Source: Pseudomonadota bacterium (GTDB lineage: Bacteria > Desulfobacterota > Binatia > Binatales > Binataceae). From it: a stretch of 64,000 nucleotides of DNA. Location: NCBI GenBank assembly GCA_021325025.1, contig JAJPHZ010000035.1, positions 124,001 through 188,000 of the forward strand. The letters are read 5' to 3'. This document shows, piece by piece, positions 62,539 through 64,000 of this stretch (the stretch's first letter is position 1; every line of letters starts with the position of its first letter). The notes under the pieces are model-generated. The model was not told the DNA's origin and did no database searches. It was given only the letters and a program-made list of their open reading frames with translations. A program made the translations under genes and the position numbers.

Positions 62539-64000
62539 CTAGTGGGCCACCGCGGCCCTGGCCGGCAGCTCGACGTTCTGCGGCAGATAGTCTTCGGCCG
62601 TCAGCGGTGAACTGTATTCGTAGGGGCCATGATAGACCACCGGCAGCGGCCCGTCCCAGTTGCCGTGGGGCGGCGGGGTCGGCGTGGTCCATTCCAAGGT
62701 GTTGGCGCGCCAGGGATTGTCCTCGGCCTTTTTGCCTTTGGCCAGGCTCCAGATGATGTTGGCCAGCAGCAGGAATTGCGCCGCACCCAACACGAAGGCG
62801 CTGATCGAGATGAAGACGTTGATGGGCTGAATGGGCTTGAGGAAGTCGTACTGGAGCGGGTTATAGATCCGGCGCATGTGGCCGTTCATGCCCAGGATAT
62901 GCATCGGGAAGAAGGTGCAGTTGAAGGCGATGAAGGTAATCCAGAAGTGGATCTTGGCCAGCGTCTCGTTCATCATCCGCCCGAACATCTTGGGGAACCA
63001 GTAGATGATCGCGCCGAAGAAGGCGAACAGGCTGCCGCCAAAGAGCACGTAATGGATGTGGGCGACGATGAAGTAGGTGTCGTGGATAAACATGTCCACC
63101 GGCGTGCAGGCCATGAAGATGCCCGACAGGCCGCCAATCACGAACATCGCCACGAACGCCAGCGCGTTCATCATCGCCGCCGTGTAGTGGATGTTGCCCT
63201 TGTAGATGGTGCCCAGCCAGTTGAAGGTCTTAATCGCCGAGGGCACGCCGATAATCATGGTGGTGAGCATGAAGCCGCTGCCCAGCGCGGGATTCATGCC
63301 GGACTGGAACATGTGATGGCCCCATACGATCCACGACAGAAACGCGATCGCCGCCATCGCGTAGGCCATCGCGCGGTAGCCGAAGATGGGTTTGCGCGAA
63401 AAGGTCGCAATCATCTCCGACGCCATCCCCATCGCGGGCAGAATCATGATGTAGACCTCGGGATGGCCGAAGAACCAGAACAGATGCTGCCACAGCAGCG
63501 GCTCGCCGCCGCCCGCGGGCAGGAAGAAATGCGTGCCGGCCAGGCGGTCGAACAGCAGCAGGGCCAGCGCCGTGGTCAGCACCGGCAGCGCCAGCAGCAG
63601 CAAAATCGCGGTGATGAACAGCGACCACACCACCAGCGGCAGGCGGAAAAACGTCATCCCTTTGGTGCGCATGTTGATGGTGGTGGTGATGTAATTGATC
63701 GAGCCCATCAGCGAGGAGATGCCGAGCACAATCAGGCTGATGCACCACAGGTTCTGGCCCCAATCGACCCCGGTGTAGACGGGCACCGCGCTTAGCGGCG
63801 CATACGAGGTCCATCCCGCCGCCGCCGGTCCGCCGGGCACGAAGAACGAGGCCAGCATGATCAGGCCCGCCACCGCGCCGACCCAGAACGACAGCATGTT
63901 GAGCACCGGGAAGGCCATGTCGCGCGCGCCAATCATCAGCGGGATCAAAAAGTTGCCGTAGCACCCGACCAGGATCGGCATGATCACGAAGAAGATCATG
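62539..64000 (-). CDS. coxA: Cytochrome c oxidase subunit I (partial, 5' end outside window)
   Basis: The visible 486 residues start inside the gene (internal methionine at 63999) and lack the first helices that hold one low-spin heme ligand. Seen: GARDMAFPVLNMLSFW, WQHLFWFFGHPEVYIMILPAMG (CuB ligand His and crosslinked Tyr), WGHHMFQSGMNP (two further CuB histidines) and VDMFIHDTYFIVAHIHYVLFGGS (heme a3 and a ligands). It is the catalytic subunit. The gene upstream, probably coxB, would lie beyond position 64000. Confidence 0.95.
   Translation of the reverse strand, partial: MIFFVIMPILVGCYGNFLIPLMIGARDMAFPVLNMLSFWVGAVAGLIMLASFFVPGGPAAAGWTSYAPLSAVPVYTGVDWGQNLWCISLIVLGISSLMGSINYITTTINMRTKGMTFFRLPLVVWSLFITAILLLLALPVLTTALALLLFDRLAGTHFFLPAGGGEPLLWQHLFWFFGHPEVYIMILPAMGMASEMIATFSRKPIFGYRAMAYAMAAIAFLSWIVWGHHMFQSGMNPALGSGFMLTTMIIGVPSAIKTFNWLGTIYKGNIHYTAAMMNALAFVAMFVIGGLSGIFMACTPVDMFIHDTYFIVAHIHYVLFGGSLFAFFGAIIYWFPKMFGRMMNETLAKIHFWITFIAFNCTFFPMHILGMNGHMRRIYNPLQYDFLKPIQPINVFISISAFVLGAAQFLLLANIIWSLAKGKKAEDNPWRANTLEWTTPTPPPHGNWDGPLPVVYHGPYEYSSPLTAEDYLPQNVELPARAAVAH

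Overview
This is a gene-dense, high-GC bacterial chromosome segment made almost entirely of housekeeping and central-metabolism genes. No integrase, transposase, CRISPR array, tRNA or rRNA was seen. Gene order (rpsF-OB fold-rpsR-DUF2232-rplI; rimP-nusA-ylxR-infB-DUF503-rbfA-truB-rpsO-pnp-M16 peptidase-dut) and content suggest a Gram-negative bacterium of deltaproteobacterial or Desulfobacterota/Binatota-like affinity. The content includes a bifunctional PBP with UB2H-like region, a lipid A-type acyltransferase, two LLM-type (flavin/F420) oxidoreductases, acyl-CoA and MaoC enzymes, several SDRs and an aa3/caa3-type oxidase cluster. The taxonomic guess is inference from gene content only.

Layout. 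0-6.2 kb: small membrane protein, class A PBP, adenosine-specific kinase family protein, zincin-like protein, a helical unknown, and two tandem near-duplicate SDRs. 6.2-15 kb: a manC/manB-like sugar nucleotide pair, an SDR, a CPBP protease, small unknowns, and a glgC/acyltransferase pair coupled by ATGA overlap. 15-20.8 kb: GST; the S6/OB-fold/S18/DUF2232/L9 operon; a GNAT protein; a cysteine-cluster protein. 20.8-28.3 kb: de novo purine genes purB-purC-purS-purQ-purL-purF, tightly packed from purC onward, with dut upstream of purB. 28.4-39.3 kb: the translation/RNA operon from rimP to the M16 peptidase. 39.5-45.1 kb: GH57/DUF3536 protein, acetyl-CoA synthetase, MFS transporter and LLM enzyme in one run. 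45.2-47.3 kb: acyl-CoA dehydrogenase plus two MaoC-fold proteins. 47.4-57.7 kb: a frameshifted coiled-coil gene, lipoprotein, PKD protein, hydrolases, ABC-F ATPase, YqeY, a second LLM enzyme, alkyladenine glycosylase and an AAA+/Fis regulator. 57.8-64 kb: cytochrome oxidase cluster coxA(partial)-ctaA-ctaB-39 aa TM peptide-coxC-CxxC protein-coxC-coxD-DUF420.

The most interesting non-coding signals are a promoter plus terminator-type hairpin with a repeated competing arm just before rimP-nusA, and a leader structure that would pair with the ribosome binding site of rpsF. The most interesting coding signals are a MaoC-fold pair in which one partner lacks the catalytic histidine, an enhancer-binding-protein-like AAA+ regulator without a GAFTGA loop, and two undescribed small membrane proteins inside the oxidase cluster. 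I found no convincing novel defence or mobile system.
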